Shown here: in pieces, positions 27,401 to 42,400 of the stretch
Position numbering within the stretch: the stretch's first letter is position 1
How the letters are laid out: every line of letters begins with the position of its first letter
DNA from: Siphonodentalium dalli
Lineage: Eukaryota > Mollusca > Scaphopoda > Gadilida > Siphonodentaliidae
DNA: 64,000 nt
Direction of reading: 5' to 3'
Assembly (NCBI GenBank): GCA_032622095.1
Contig: CP136069.1
Coordinates: 5,320,976-5,384,975, forward strand
Translations under genes and position numbers: made by a program
Notes under the pieces: model-generated
The model's database searches: none
The model's input: the letters and a program-made list of their open reading frames with translations, nothing else
What the model was told of the DNA's origin: nothing

Positions 27401-30400
27401 CGCAGACGTCCGAGGGCGAAGTCGCTGTCCCGAAGGCGAGAACTTCGCCCGAGTCGCCCCCTAGCATGGGGCCTGCACTGAGGCTTGCCATTAAAATATT
27501 CACTGAGATTCACTGAGGTGTGCCATTAAAATATTCAATGAGGCGTGCCATTAAAATATTCACTCAGATTCACTGAGGTGTGCCATTAGAATATTCAATT
27601 ATATTCACTGAGGTTTGCCATTTAAATATTCACTGAGATTCACTGAGGCGTGCCATTAAAATATTCAATGAGATTCACTGACGCGTGCCATTAGAATATT
27701 CAATCAGATTCACTGAGGCTTGCCATTAGAATATTCGCTGAGATTCACTGAGGCGTGTCGTTAAAATATCCACTGAGATTCACTGAGGTGTGTCGTTAAA
27801 ATACCCACTGAGATTCAAAATATATCAGACATTAACCCTTCCATCACTTAAGCGAAAACCTTGTGCCAATGCATTCTATTATATATGTGAGTCTCTTATA
27901 TACAGTAATGCCCTAATTAATCGACTCTCGGGGAGAGCTTTCCGATGAATGGCAACAAGCCATATTTCCGACTAAATCCTGAAAAGTTACCCATAATTCT
28001 GCTGTGGTTAAAGGGGTCGATTACTTAGGGCATTACTGTTTGTGAGTCTCACATAAGGAGCCTCACATATCCAGTAATGCCCTAATTAATCAACTCCGTA
28101 ACCACAGCAGAATTATGGGTAACTTTTCAGGATATAGTCGGAAATATGGCTTGTTGCCATTCATCGGAAAGCTCTCGGCCATATTTCCGACTAAATCATG
28201 AAACATTACCCATAATTCTGCTGTGGTTATGGAGTCGATTTATTAGGGCGTTACTGTATAAGAGAATACATTGGCCTAACAATATTTACTTTGACCTTGT
28301 AAGCCGGTGCATTCTCTTATATATGTGAGGCTCCCTATGGGAGACTCAGAATCTTTAATGCTGCACCAGCGCAGCTCCCTTCATGAAATGGTTAAAATGT
28401 TCACTGTATCATATTGTGCACACCACTTTAAATTATGTCTCTAAGTGTACATTCAGATGACCACGATACAATCGTAAGTGGAGGAATCGGGCCCAACGAG
28501 ATTGTGGATAGTATGTTCCGACGATTGCGATGTCACGTGCATTATGATATCGTAGGTTGTTCTAAAACATGTGATTGACTACCCTACAGTTATTTCCAGC
28601 TACGATTTTTACGTACACTGACTGCGATTACGTCGCAAGTGGAGGTAACCAAGGATACGCCACGATTTCGCATCTAAAATCAAACAGCGCTTGATATTAT
28701 TTTATTACCTAAGATTTTGACGTGGGCATGCGTAGTCCATATACCGGTTACTTCCTACGACGGAAATCTTTCCACTTACGATTGTATCGTGGTCGTCTGA
28801 ACGTACACTAAATAGTCTCTGTCAGAATCCCACAGAAATAGAAAATCAAAGACAGTGTTTACTGAGACTTGTCTCTAAAGACCAAGGCTTGAAATAGTGT
28901 GTCTGTTATTTGCAGAATGAGGTCCCCAGAGGGTGAATTTAGTGATGCTACCCCGCATAGCGGGCTAGCATCATCAAATTCACCCTCTGGGGACCTCATT
29001 CTGCTTACACCTCAGCAGAATGAGGTTCCCAGAGGGTGAATTTGGTGATGCTAGCCCGGAGGACTATTATAATCAGCCTGTGCATGCGTGCATGCGTGCG
29101 TGCGTCTGTGCGTGCGTCCGAGGTTTCCGGATGATAACTTTAGTTAGAGTGAACCAAATTAAATTAAATTTGGTATGTGGGTTTACTAGCAGAAAAGACA
29201 GGTCAAGTTCGAATTCTGGTTCCGTCCGCCAATTTTCACCAGAGTTATGCCCCCTTTTCGACTTAGTATTTGACCCTTTGTTTAACATTTTTGGTTTCCG
29301 ACCGATAACTCCAGTTTGGATTATTTGATCTGAACCAAAGTTGGTATGTGTATTTTCCAGCTAAAGATACAGGCCAAGTTCGAATATGGGTTCCGTCCAA
29401 TTATTTTTACATGAGTTACGGCCCTTTTTTCGACTTAGAATTTGACCGTCTGTTAACATTTTTGGTTTCCGACCGATAACTCCAGTTTTGATTATTTGAT
29501 CTGAATCAAAGTTGGTATGTGTCTTTCTCCCAGCAAAACACAGGTCAAGTTCGAATTCGGGTTCCGCCCGCCAATTTTCACCAGAGTTATGTCCCTTTTT
29601 TACTTAGAATTTTTGCCAATTTGAGGTTTCCGAATGATAACTTTAGTAAATGTGTACTGAATGAAATTAAATTTGGTATGTAGGTTTACTAGCATTAAAG
29701 ACAGGTTTTTATGCGCAAACAACGGTCGTATAAAGCCGACACTTAGAGGCGGACATGAGTTCTACTGACCTTTTATTTAGTTTAGTATCTCTATATCCCC
29801 AAATTGGCAGACGACATATTGCATAATCGAGGTTCCCAATGGGTGTACAACACAATATTCACCAGGTAGGAACTTCAATCTGAGGCTATGTCCCCCATAG
29901 CAGATGAGGGCATGCAGAATGAGGTCCCCAGAGGGTGAATTTGCTGATGTTAGCCCACTATGCGGGATAGCGTCACTAAATTCACCCTCTGGGGACCTCA
30001 TTCTGCAAATGACAGGCATACTAAACTCAGGCTTGCTAAAGACATAATAGTCACATCTTTTGCATTTGAATGTTTAAAGACATATTATGTACTCGGGCGG
30101 GTGTGTGATATTGATAAGTTAGTACTCGGGCGGGTGCGTGATATTGATAAGTTAGTACTCGGGTGGGTGCGTGATATTGATAAGTTAGTACTCGGGCAGG
30201 TGCGTGATATTGATAAGTTAGTACTTGTTCGGGTGCGTGATATTGATAAGTTAGTACTCGGGCGGGTGTGTGATATTGATAAGTTAGTACTCGGGCGGGT
30301 GTGTGATATTGATAAGTTAGTACTCGGGCGGGTGTGTGATATTGATAAGTTAGTACTCGGGCGGGTGCGTGATATTGATAAGTTAGTACTCGGGCGTGTG

Positions 30401-33400
30401 CGTGATATTGATAAGTTAGTACTCGGGCGGGTGCGTGATATTGATAAGTTAGTACTCGGGCGGGTGTGTGATATTGATAAGTTAGTACTCGGGCGGGTGC
30501 GTGATATTGATAAGTTAGTACTCGGGCGGGTGCGTGATATTGATAAGTTAGTACTCGGGCGGGTGCGTGATATTGATAAGTTAGTACTCGGGCGGGTGCG
30601 TGATATTCATAAGTTAGTACTTGTTCGGGTGCGTGATATTGATAAGTTAGTACTCGGGCGGGTGTGTGATATTGATAAGTTAGTACTCGGGCGGGTGTGT
30701 GATATTGATAAGTTAGTACTCGGGCGTGTGCGTGATATTGATAAGTTAGTACTCGGGCGGGTGCGTGATATTGATAAGTTAGTACTCGGGCGTGTGCGTG
30801 ATATTGATAAGTTAGTACTCGGGCGGGTGCGTGATATTGATAAGTTAGTACTCGGGCGGGTGCGTGATATTGATAAGTTAGTACTTGTTCGGGTGCGTGA
30901 TATTGATAAGTTAGTACTCGGGCGGGTGTGTGATATTGATAAGTTAGTACTCGGGCGGGTGTGTGATATTGATAAGTTAGTACTCGGGCGGGTGCGTGAT
31001 ATTGATAAGTTAGTACTCGGGCAGGTGCGTGATATTGATAAGTTAGTACTCGGGCGGGTGCGTGATATTAATAAGTTAGTACTCGGGCGTGTGCGTGATA
31101 TTGATAAGTTAGTACTCGGGCGGGTGCGTGATATTGATAAGTTAGTACTCGGGCGTGTGCGTGATATTGATAAGTTAGTACTCGGGCGGGTGCGTGATAT
31201 TGATAAGTTAGTACTCGGACGGGTGTGTGATATTGATAAGTTAGTACATGGGCGGGTGCGTGATATTGATAAGTTAGTACTCGGGCGGGTGCGTGATATT
31301 GATAAGTTAGTACTCGGGCGGGTGCGTGATATTGATAAGTTAGTACTCAGGCGGGTGCGTGATATTGATAAGTTAGTACTCGGGCGGGTGCGTGATATTG
31401 ATAAGTTAGTACTCGGGCGGGTGCGTGATATTGATAAGTTAGTACTCGGGCGGGTGCGTGATATTGATAAGTTAGTACTCGGGCGGGTGCGTGATATTGA
31501 TAAGTTAGTACTCGGGCGGGTGCGTGATATTGATAAGTTAGTACTCGGGCGGGTGCGTGATATTGATAAGTTAGTACTCGGGCGGGTGCGTGATATTGAT
31601 AAGTTAGACTCGGGCGGGTGCGTGATATTGATAAGTTAGTACTCGGGCGCGTGCGTGATATTGATAAGTTAGTACTCGGGCGGGTGCGTGATATTGATAA
31701 GTTAGTACTCGGGCAGGTGCGTGATATTGATAAGTTAGTACTCGGGCGGGTGTGTGATATTGATAAGTTAGTACTCAGGCGGGTGCGTGATATTGATAAG
31801 TTAGTACTCGGGTGCGTGCGTGATATTGATAAGTTAGTACTCGGGCGGGTGTGTGATATTGATAAGTTAGTACTCGGGCGGGTGCGTGATATTGATAAGT
31901 TAGTACTCGGGCGCGTGCGTGATATTGATAAGTTAGTACTCGGGCGGGTGTGTGATATTGGTAAGTTAGTACTCGGGAGGGTGCGTGATATTGATAAGTT
32001 AGTACTCGGGCGGGTGTGTGATATTGATAAGTTAGTACTCGGGCGGGTGCGTGATATTGATAAGTTAGTACTTGTTCGGGTGCGTGATATTGATAAGTTA
32101 GTACTCGGGCGGGTGTGTGATATTGATAAGTTAGTACTCGGGCGGGTGCGTGATATTGATAAGTTAGTACTCGGGCGGGTGTGTGATATTGATAAGTTAG
32201 TACTCGGGCGGGTGCGTGATATTGATAAGTTAGTACTCGGGCGGGTGCGTGATATTGATAAGTTAGTACTCGGGCGGGTGCGTGATATTGATAAGTTAGT
32301 ACTCGGGTGCGTGCGTGATATTGATAAGTTAGTACTCGGGCGGGTGCGTGATATTGATAAGTTAGTACTCGGGCGGGTGCGTGATATTGATAAGTTAGTA
32401 CTCGGGCAGGTGCGTGATATTGATAAGTTAGTACTCGGGCGGGTGCGTGATATTGATAAGTTAGTACTCGGGCGGGTGCGTGATATTGATAAGTTAGTAC
32501 TCGGGCGCGTGCATGATATTGATAAGTTAGTACTCGGGCGGGTGCGTGATATTGATAAGTTAGTACTCGGGCAGATGCGTGATATTGATAAGTTAGTACT
32601 CGGGAGGGTGCGTGATATTGATAAGTTAGTACTCGGACAGGTGCGTGATATTGATAAGTTAGTACTCGGGCGGGGTGCGTGATATTGATAAGTTAGTACT
32701 CGGGCGGGTGCGTGATATTGATAAGTTAGTACTCGGGCAGGTGCATGATATTGATAAGTTAGTACTCGGGCGGGTGCGTGATATTGATAAATTAGTATAC
32801 TCGGGCGCTATGCCAACTGGAGGAATGTAGCATTCTACTAACATCGCCGAAAATTTCAAAGAAATTGACCATACCACTCCCTAGAAAACATCGTCTGAAC
32901 TACGCCCAATTGGAAATATTTACATATCGATTTGGGACGCAACTATCAGCGATAATTTAACACATGATTTCGCCATCGAGGGTTATTGCATCTAATTAAT
33001 ACATAAGAATGACAGTGTATATCATCAATTTGCATTAATATTCGTAACAAATAACTACTTTGAGAAAGAGTATTCTCTATTTCTATGCGATCACCCTACC
33101 GGAGTGTTTCACATTACTTTAAAGTTTCTGAGATTATTTTGAAACACAATATATCTCATCCCTCACAAGTACCTGTAATGTGTGACTAACTTTATCTTTT
33201 CAGTATCGAGTTCTGTTGTATGTTTCAAAGCAACAGCAGATCACAAATGCCAAAATCTCACCGACGTTTTCATTTACGGTATGTATCAAATATAAATCTC
33301 ACCGACGTTTTCATTTACGGTATGTATCAAATATAAATCTCACCGACGTTTTCATTTACGGTATGTATCAAATATTTATCTCAGTCACTTTTTCAGTCAG

Positions 33401-36400
33401 TTTTAAATTCCCTTCCTAAACTATTTATAATTATATCAGAGTTACACCATCAAGATAAAAAATGGGATATAATGGTATTTGATTAAAGACATATTATGTA
33501 CTTGATTGCATGCAAATTACTACTTTGAACAAGATTATTCCCTAGTTCTAGTTGATCACCCTACTGGGGTGTTTTACATCACTTTAAGACCTTCGCATAG
33601 TAAAAGCGTATTTTGCCTTGTTTGGCATCTATGATTGTTATTTGTATATTTATATTGCGACTCTGGGGTTTTTGTTATTTGTGTGTTTTTGTTTAAAATG
33701 ATTGCATGGTAGAGCGATGCACAATCACAATTAACCCTTTACCCAACAGAAGGGCCCTGTGCCAATGCATTCTCTTATATATGCGAGTCGACCATAGGTC
33801 GCCTCGCATATATAAGAGAATGCATTGGCTTAACACATTAAAAATTATAAAATTGTTAAAGAATAAATGGTAAAAAAAGATTTTTTTTAGGCCAATGCAT
33901 TCTCTTATATATGCGAGGTGACCTATGGTCGACTCGCATATATAAGAGAATGCATTGGCACAGGGCATAACTGTAACTATCACAATGTGGTCAATGAACC
34001 GGTTCCAATGATATCCATATTTGTATGGTTTTATTGAGACAGACCCAAGATATTTTAGGCTGTTGAAGCTTTATTTGGCCGGTTTTGGCCGTTTTGTTGG
34101 GTAAAGGGTTAAAAACTGACACTGACAGAAAACTGTTGTGCTTCCAGTTTCTTTGTGCTTTTCCATCATTGTTAAACATCAGAATTATCGCACTGCCAGA
34201 TTATGATTTTATTCTGCCGCAGACAGAATTTTCTGTGAATACTGCTTGCATTGTACCATGCGTGACCTAATTTCACATATACCACACCATGCCATGTGTC
34301 ATTTATGAGTACCTGATATATTTATAGGATACCTTTTGAAATTAACAGAAGTGAACACATACTAGGTTCAAAGTTGCCCTTAACTTTATTGTGCTATACC
34401 TGGTTTTATATACCTGAAATATCAAATCTTAGAGAAGTGAACACATACAAGGTTCAAATTCACCCTTAAATATGATCAGTATGACGATGAGTATGTTATG
34501 AGTTTTGCATGCCCTGTTAACTGTTGAAGTAATGAAATACATAACATTATAAGATGAGGGGTTTTGATAATATTTTTTAATATTCATGTGAACAAATTAT
34601 GTCTCTTTAAGGTGCAAGCTAAGAATTATGTGACATTCTATGATGAGGCCCGACAGACATGGTCACTGATGTTTGATAAAGAAGAAACTGTCACACAATT
34701 TTCAAAAAATGTGAGTACCCCATTAATACATATGTTTCATGTTTCTAATGCAAAATAAGAACAAACATAGAACAGAGCTTTCAAATGACATATGTCTACC
34801 TGTAGGGAATTGCATAATTGAGGTGACTAATGGGTGGCAGCGTGTATTGCTGAGTGTCGTCTGCTCATGTCTGTGGGGGGCTCCATAAGGGTAGTTTAAC
34901 CCTTCCATGACTGGAGATTCCTGAAATTTTGAGAAAACCCTGTATATGCATTCTCTTATATCTCTCTCATAGGGAGCCTCGCATATATAAGAGAATAGAT
35001 TGGCCTAACAATATTTACCTTGACCTTGTAAGCCAGTACATTCTCTTATATAAAAGAGGCTCCTTATGGGCGACTCCCATATATAAGGGAATATATTGGC
35101 CTAACAATATTGACCTTGACCTTGTGAGCCACTACATTCTCTTATATAAGAGATGCTGCCTATGGGAGACACATATATAAGATCTGTAATGCTGTGCCAG
35201 CACAGCTCCCATCATGGAAGGGTTAAATTATTTAGCACATTTTATAACCAGAATGCTAAGAATCTTTGCATAATTTAATAGTCTTTCATCTAAATGCCTT
35301 TCAATCCACTTATTGATTTCCTCTTTAAGGTTTTAGTGCATTTTATACTATCCTTGGGTATTGAGTTCAAGTCTGAGAATAATGTGCCTGTCATTTGCAG
35401 AATGAGGTCCACAGAGGGTGAGTTTAGTGATGCTATCCCACATAGCGGACTAGCATCACCAAATTCACCCTCTTGGAGCCTCATCTGCTATGGGAGACAT
35501 AGACTCAGATTGAAGTTTCAAATGGTGAATATTGTGATGTACACCCATAGAGCAACTAATCTAAAAAAGAAATAGAATCTACGTGAAGAAGTTTCAATAG
35601 AAATTTGATAATAAGTTTCAAGTTTCAAGTTTTATTTAGCAATACCAATGAATTTTGGTTTCTGCTGTAACATAAACAAACATTGATTACAAAGACACAA
35701 CAAAAAGAACAATTTTTTACATGTATATGTATGGGTTTTTTAAAGTGTTTTTCCTTGAATTGGTGGTATTGAGGAGAAGCTTATCTCATTCCATGCATGT
35801 TTTTATGAATTCACATACCAACTTCGTTTCTTTTGCATTATTAGGGTTTAAAATTCTTTTAATTATTAGACCTGCATCTGTTGATCCCGCAGAAAAATCA
35901 AATCTGGTTAATCCCAGCTTATTCAAAATGTTCAGTGTGTTTTTGACAAAATAATAAGAAATGCTCTTCATCTTCCATAATGTTACAAAATGAGCATTTC
36001 CTATCTTTCCTATCAGGTTTTGGTCTTTTCATGCGTTCAGTTTCTATGGCCAGTCTATGAGCACTCAGCCTCAATGATGTGAGGAATTTTGTGAGATTTT
36101 TGGGTATTCTAAATTTCAGATAACTTTGTAAATTAAAACTCTGATAAATGTTACTGTATAACAAAAGTTTATTACCTTCTACCTTTTGTGCAAGATGACT
36201 TATTTGTCCATTAACTTCATTTTCATGGAATTGATAAACTTTTTCCTCAATACCATTCATGTTCAAAGACGCAAGATCTATATTGAAACGGGTGGTGATT
36301 TTGTTCAGAGCTTGTTGCCAAGATTTATGACCATCTTCAAACAACTCTTTATCCAACTCATACACTTCTTTTAATAATCTGTCTGATGGAAGCTGTGTTA

Positions 36401-39400
36401 AACGTACGTAATATTTTAGAGCTTGTTTAAATATAAAGTTTGCTATTGGTTTACGACCAAACTCGCATCTACTAGCCAAATTCGATGATTTTTTTGATAT
36501 TCCCAGGAGGTATTTGCAAAAACGGGTATTAAATTTTTCAAAACAGCTTTGGTCACTGAATAAATTTTTCAAAGAGAAATCTGCCATCCATATCTCTGAT
36601 CCATATGTTAATATAGGACGAACCAAAACATCAAAAAGCTTCATACTGAGTTGACGCTCAGATACATCAAAATCTAATATTTTTGCTTTAAGGCTAAACA
36701 CAGCTTTCAGGGCTTTGTCAGCCATGTGGGATTGCGTCAATAAATTCAGATCGAGGTGAGTAATGGGTGAACATCACCAACTTCAACTGGGGAAACTTCA
36801 CACTGATCCTTGACATTTCACACTTGACATTTCACACTTGACATTTCCTTTGCTATAACTTCCAATAATTTGTGTCTGACATGTGCAGAATGAGGTCCCC
36901 AGAGGGTGAATTAAGTGATGCTATCCCACTAGCATCACCAAAGTTACAGTTCACCCATTACTCACCTCGATCTGAATTTATTGACGCAATCCCAATCTCA
37001 TATAAGTTACAGTTAATTGAAAGCTACAGAGTCCCTTGTCATTGTCAACTTCATCTTCAATGTCTTTTACACTTTAGTTCCTTGACATTTCCTTTGCTAT
37101 AACTTCCAATAATTTGTGTCTGACATGTGCACAATGAGGTCCCCAGAGGGTGAATTAAGTGATGCTATCCCACACGGTGGACTAGCATCACCAAATTCAC
37201 CCTCTGGAACCTCATTCTGCTTTGGCCTCAACTTCTATGGGAGACCTAGGATCAGTGTGAAGTTTCCCCAGTTGAAGTTGGTGATGTTCACCCATTACTC
37301 ACCTCGATCATGCATTTTATCTTCTGAAAATTAGGGGATATAGAAACTGAAAAAAAGGGAAAAGGTAACTAAAAATATTGTTAATTTGAAACTATAGATA
37401 CTTCCCAGAAGATGAGGCCTATTAGAATGAGGTCCCCAGAGGTTGAATTTGGTGATGCTAGCCCGCTGTGTGGGATTGCGTCAATAAATTCACCCTCTGG
37501 GGACCTCATTCTGCAAATGTCAGACACAAATATCCAGGCTCATAGGAAGTTATAGCAAAGGAAACGTCAAGGAACTAAAGTGTAAAAGACATTGAAGCTG
37601 AAGTTGAAGTCACTAAATTCACCCTCTTGGCGGGGGGGGGGGGATATAGAAACTGAAAAAAAGGGAAAAGGTAACTAAAAATATTGTTAATTTGAAACTA
37701 TAGATACTTCCCAGAAGATGAGGCCTATTAGAATGAGGTCCCCAGAGGTTGAATTTGGTGATGCTAGCCCGCTGTGTGGGATTGCGTCAATAAATTCACC
37801 CTCTGGGGACCTCATTCTGCAAATGTCAGACACAAATATCCAGGCTCATAGGAAGTTATAGCAAAGGAAACGTCAAGGAACTAAAGTGTAAAAGACATTG
37901 AAGCTGAAGTTGAAGTCACTAAATTCACCCTCTTGGCGGGGGGGGGGGGGGGGGGGGGGGGGGGTCTGCAAAAAAATTCTGTATATAGGGCCGGGGTGGG
38001 TGGGTGGTCCAGAGGCCAAAAAAATTGTGCTTGTAATTTTTTTCCAAAAACAATTTATAAGTACTGACCATGTAATGTAGCTTGTAAGCATGTTAGTACC
38101 ATGCTTGTTGGTATAGGGATATATAGGCAGCTATAGTGACTCTTTAGCCTCAGATTTAGCAACATTCTGGATTTCACAGGATCCCGGCCCACTTCACAGT
38201 GGACCACCGTAATAGCGTTACTTATGATCAACAGAAGAAATATTTAGTAACAAAATTAATATATTACTTGAATAAGATGAACCCATGAGATAATGACATA
38301 CTACAGTAAGTACCGGTACATCGTTATCCAGCGTCATACTACAGTAAGTACCGGTACATCGTTATCCAGCGTCATACTACAGTATGTACCGGTACATCGT
38401 TATCCAGCGTCATACTACAGTAAGTACCGGTACATCGTTATCCAGCGTCATACTACAGTAAGTACCGGTACATCGTTATCCAGCGTCATACTACAGTAAG
38501 TACCGGTACATCGTTATCCAGCGTCATACTACAGTAAGTACCGGTACATCGTTATCCAGCGTCATATTACAGTAAGTACTGGTACATCGTTATCCAGCAT
38601 TATCAGATGATGACATACTACAGTAAGTACCGGTACATCGTTATCCAGCGTTATCAGATGATGACATACTACAGTAAGTATCGGTACATCGTTATCCAGC
38701 GTTATCAGATGATGACATACTACAGTAAGTACCAGTACATCGTTATCCAGCTTTATCAGATGATGACATACTACAGTAAGTACCGGTACATCGTTATCCA
38801 GCGTTATCAGATGATGACATACTACAGTAAGTACCGGTACATCGTTATCCAGCATTATCAGATAATGACATACTACAGTAAGTACCGGTACATCGTTATC
38901 CATGGTTATCAGATGATGACATACTACAGTAAGTACCGGTACATCGTTATCCAGCGTTATCAGATGATGACATACTACAGTAAGTATCGGTACATCGTTA
39001 TCCAGCGTTATCAGATGATGACATACTACAGTAAGTACCAGTACATCGTTATCCAGCTTTATCAGATGATGACATACTACAGTAAGTACCGGTACATCGT
39101 TATCCAGCGTTATCAGATGATGACATACTACAGTAAGTACCGGTACATCGTTATCCAGCATTATCAGATAATGACATACTACAGTAAGTACCGGTACATC
39201 GTTATCCATGGTTATCAGATGATGACATACTACAGTAAGTACCGGTACATCGTTATCCAGCGTTATCAGATGATGACATACTACAGTAAGTATCGGTACA
39301 TCGTTATCCAGCGTTATCAGATGATGACATACTACAGTAAGTACCAGTACATCGTTATCCAGCTTTATCAGATGATGACATACTACAGTAAGTACCGGTA

Positions 39401-42400
39401 CATCGTTATCCAGCGTTATCAGATGATGACATACTACAGTAAGTACCGGTACATCGTTATCCAGCATTATCAGATAATGACATACTACAGTAATTACCGG
39501 TACATCGTTATCCAGCGTTATCAGATGATGACATACTACAGTAAGTACCGGTACATCGTTATCCAGCGTTATCAGATGATGGCATACTACAGTAAGTACC
39601 GGTACATCGTTATCCAGCGTTATCAGATAATGACATACTACAGTAAGTATCGGTACATCGTTATCCAGCGTTATCAGATGATGACATACTACAGTAAGTA
39701 CCGGTACATCATTATCCAGCATCATACTACAGTAAGTACCGGTACATCGTTATCCAGCGTCATACTACAGTAAGTACCAGTACATCGTTATCCAGCGTCA
39801 TACTACAGTAAGTACCGGTACATCGTTATCCAGCGTTATCAGATGATGACATACTAAAGTAAGTACCGGTACATCGTTATCCAGCGTTATCAGATGATGA
39901 CATACTACAGTAATTACCGGTACATCGTTATCCAGCATTATCAGATGATGACATACTACAGTAAGTACCGGTACATCGTTATCCAGCGTTATCAGATGAT
40001 GACATACTACAGTAAGTACCGGTACATCGTTATCCAGCGTTATCAGATGATGACATACTACAGTAAGTACCGGTACATCGTTATCCAGCGTTATCAGATG
40101 ATGACATACTACAGTAAGTACCGGTACATCGTTATCCAGCATTATCAGATAATGACATACTACAGTAAGTACCGGTACATCGTTATCCATGGTTATCAGA
40201 TGATGACATACTACAGTAAGTACCGGTACATCGTTATCCAGCGTTATCAGATGATGGCATACTACAGTAAGTACCGGTACATCGTTATCCAGCGTTATCA
40301 GATAATGACATACTACAGTAAGTATCGGTACATCGTTATCCAGCGTTATCAGATGATGACATACTACAGTAAGTACCGGTACATCATTATCCAGCATCAT
40401 ACTACAGTAAGTACCGGTACATCGTTATCCAGCGTCATACTACAGTAAGTACCAGTACATCGTTATCCAGCGTCATACTACAGTAAGTACCGGTACATCG
40501 TTATCCAGCGTTATCAGATGATGACATACTAAAGTAAGTACCGGTACATCGTTATCCAGCATTATCAGATAATGACATACTACAGTAAGTACCGGTACAT
40601 CGTTATCCAGCATTATCAGATAATGACATACTACAGTAAGTACCGGTACATCGTTATCCAGCGTTATCAGATGATGACATACTAAAGTAAGTACCGGTAC
40701 ATCGTTATCCAGCATTATCAGATAATGACATACTACAGTAAGTACCGGTACATCGTTATCCAGCGTTATCAGATGATGACATACTAAAGTAAGTACCGGT
40801 ACATCGTTATCCAGCATTATCAGATAATGACATACTACAGTAAGTACCGGTACATCGTTATCCAGCATTATCAGATAATGACATACTACAGTAAGTACCG
40901 GTACATCGTTATCCATGGTTATCAGATGATGACATACTACAGTAAGTACCGGTACATCGTTATCCAGCGTTATCAGATGATGACATACTAAAGTAAGTAC
41001 CGGTACATCGTTATCCAGCATTATCAGATAATGACATACTACAGTAAGTACCGGTACATCGTTATCCAGCGTTATCAGATGATGACATACTAAAGTAAGT
41101 ACCGGTACATCGTTATCCAGCATTATCAGATAATGACATACTACAGTAAGTACCGGTACATCGTTATCCAGCATTATCAGATAATGACATACTACAGTAA
41201 GTACCGGTACATCGTTATCCATGGTTATCAGATGATGACATACTACAGTAAGTACCGGTACATCGTTATCCAGCGTTATCAGATGATGACATACTAAAGT
41301 AAGTACCGGTACATCGTTATCCAGCATTATCAGATAATGACATACTACAGTAAGTACCGGTACATCGTTATCCAGCGTTATCAGATGATGACATACTAAA
41401 GTAAGTACCGGTACATCGTTATCCAGCATTATCAGATAATGACATACTACAGTAAGTACCGGTACATCGTTATCCAGCATTATCAGATAATGACATACTA
41501 CAGTAAGTACCGGTACATCGTTATCCATGGTTGTCAGATGATGACATACTACAGTAAGTACCGGTACATCGTTATCCAGCGTTATCAGATGATGGCATAC
41601 TACAGTAAGTACCGGTACATCGTTATCCAGCGTTATCAGATAATGACATACTACAGTAAGTATCGGTACATCGTTATCCAGCGTTATCAGATGATGACAT
41701 ACTACAGTAAGTACCGGTACATCATTATCCAGCATCATACTACAGTAAGTACCGGTACATCGTTATCCAGCGTCATACTACAGTAAGTACCAGTACATCG
41801 TTATCCAGCGTCATACTACAGTAAGTACCGGTACATCGTTATCCAGCGTTATCAGATGATGACATACTAAAGTAAGTACCGGTACATCGTTATCCAGCGT
41901 TATCAGATGATGACATACTACAGTAATTACCGGTACATCGTTATCCAGCATTATCAGATGATGACATACTACAGTAAGTACCGGTACATCGTTATCCAGC
42001 GTTATCAGATGATGACATACTACAGTAAGTACCGGTACATCGTTATCCAGCGTTATCAGATGATGACATACTACAGTAAGTACCGGTACATCGTTATCCA
42101 GCGTTATCAGATGATGACATACTACAGTAAGTACCGGTACATCGTTATCCAGCGTTATCAGATGATGACATACTACAGTAAGTACCGGTACATCGTTATC
42201 CAGCGTTATCAGATGATGACATACTACAGTAAGTATCGGTACATCGTTATCCAGCGTTATCAGATTATGACATACTACAGTAAGTACCGGTACATCGTTA
42301 TCCAGCGTTATCAGATGATGACATACTACAGTAAGTACCGGTACATCGTTATCCAGCATTATCAGATGATGACATACTACAGTAAGTACCGGTACATCGT

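Noticed and set aside
29960-32682. 559- and 354-codon open frames with an 11-residue repeat
   Set aside because: They follow from a 33-bp minisatellite period. There is no non-repeat coding sequence, and they lie within FKBP15 intron 4.
30091-32808. CRISPR-like array
   Set aside because: The repeats are directly adjacent with no unique spacers, and the context is a eukaryotic intron.
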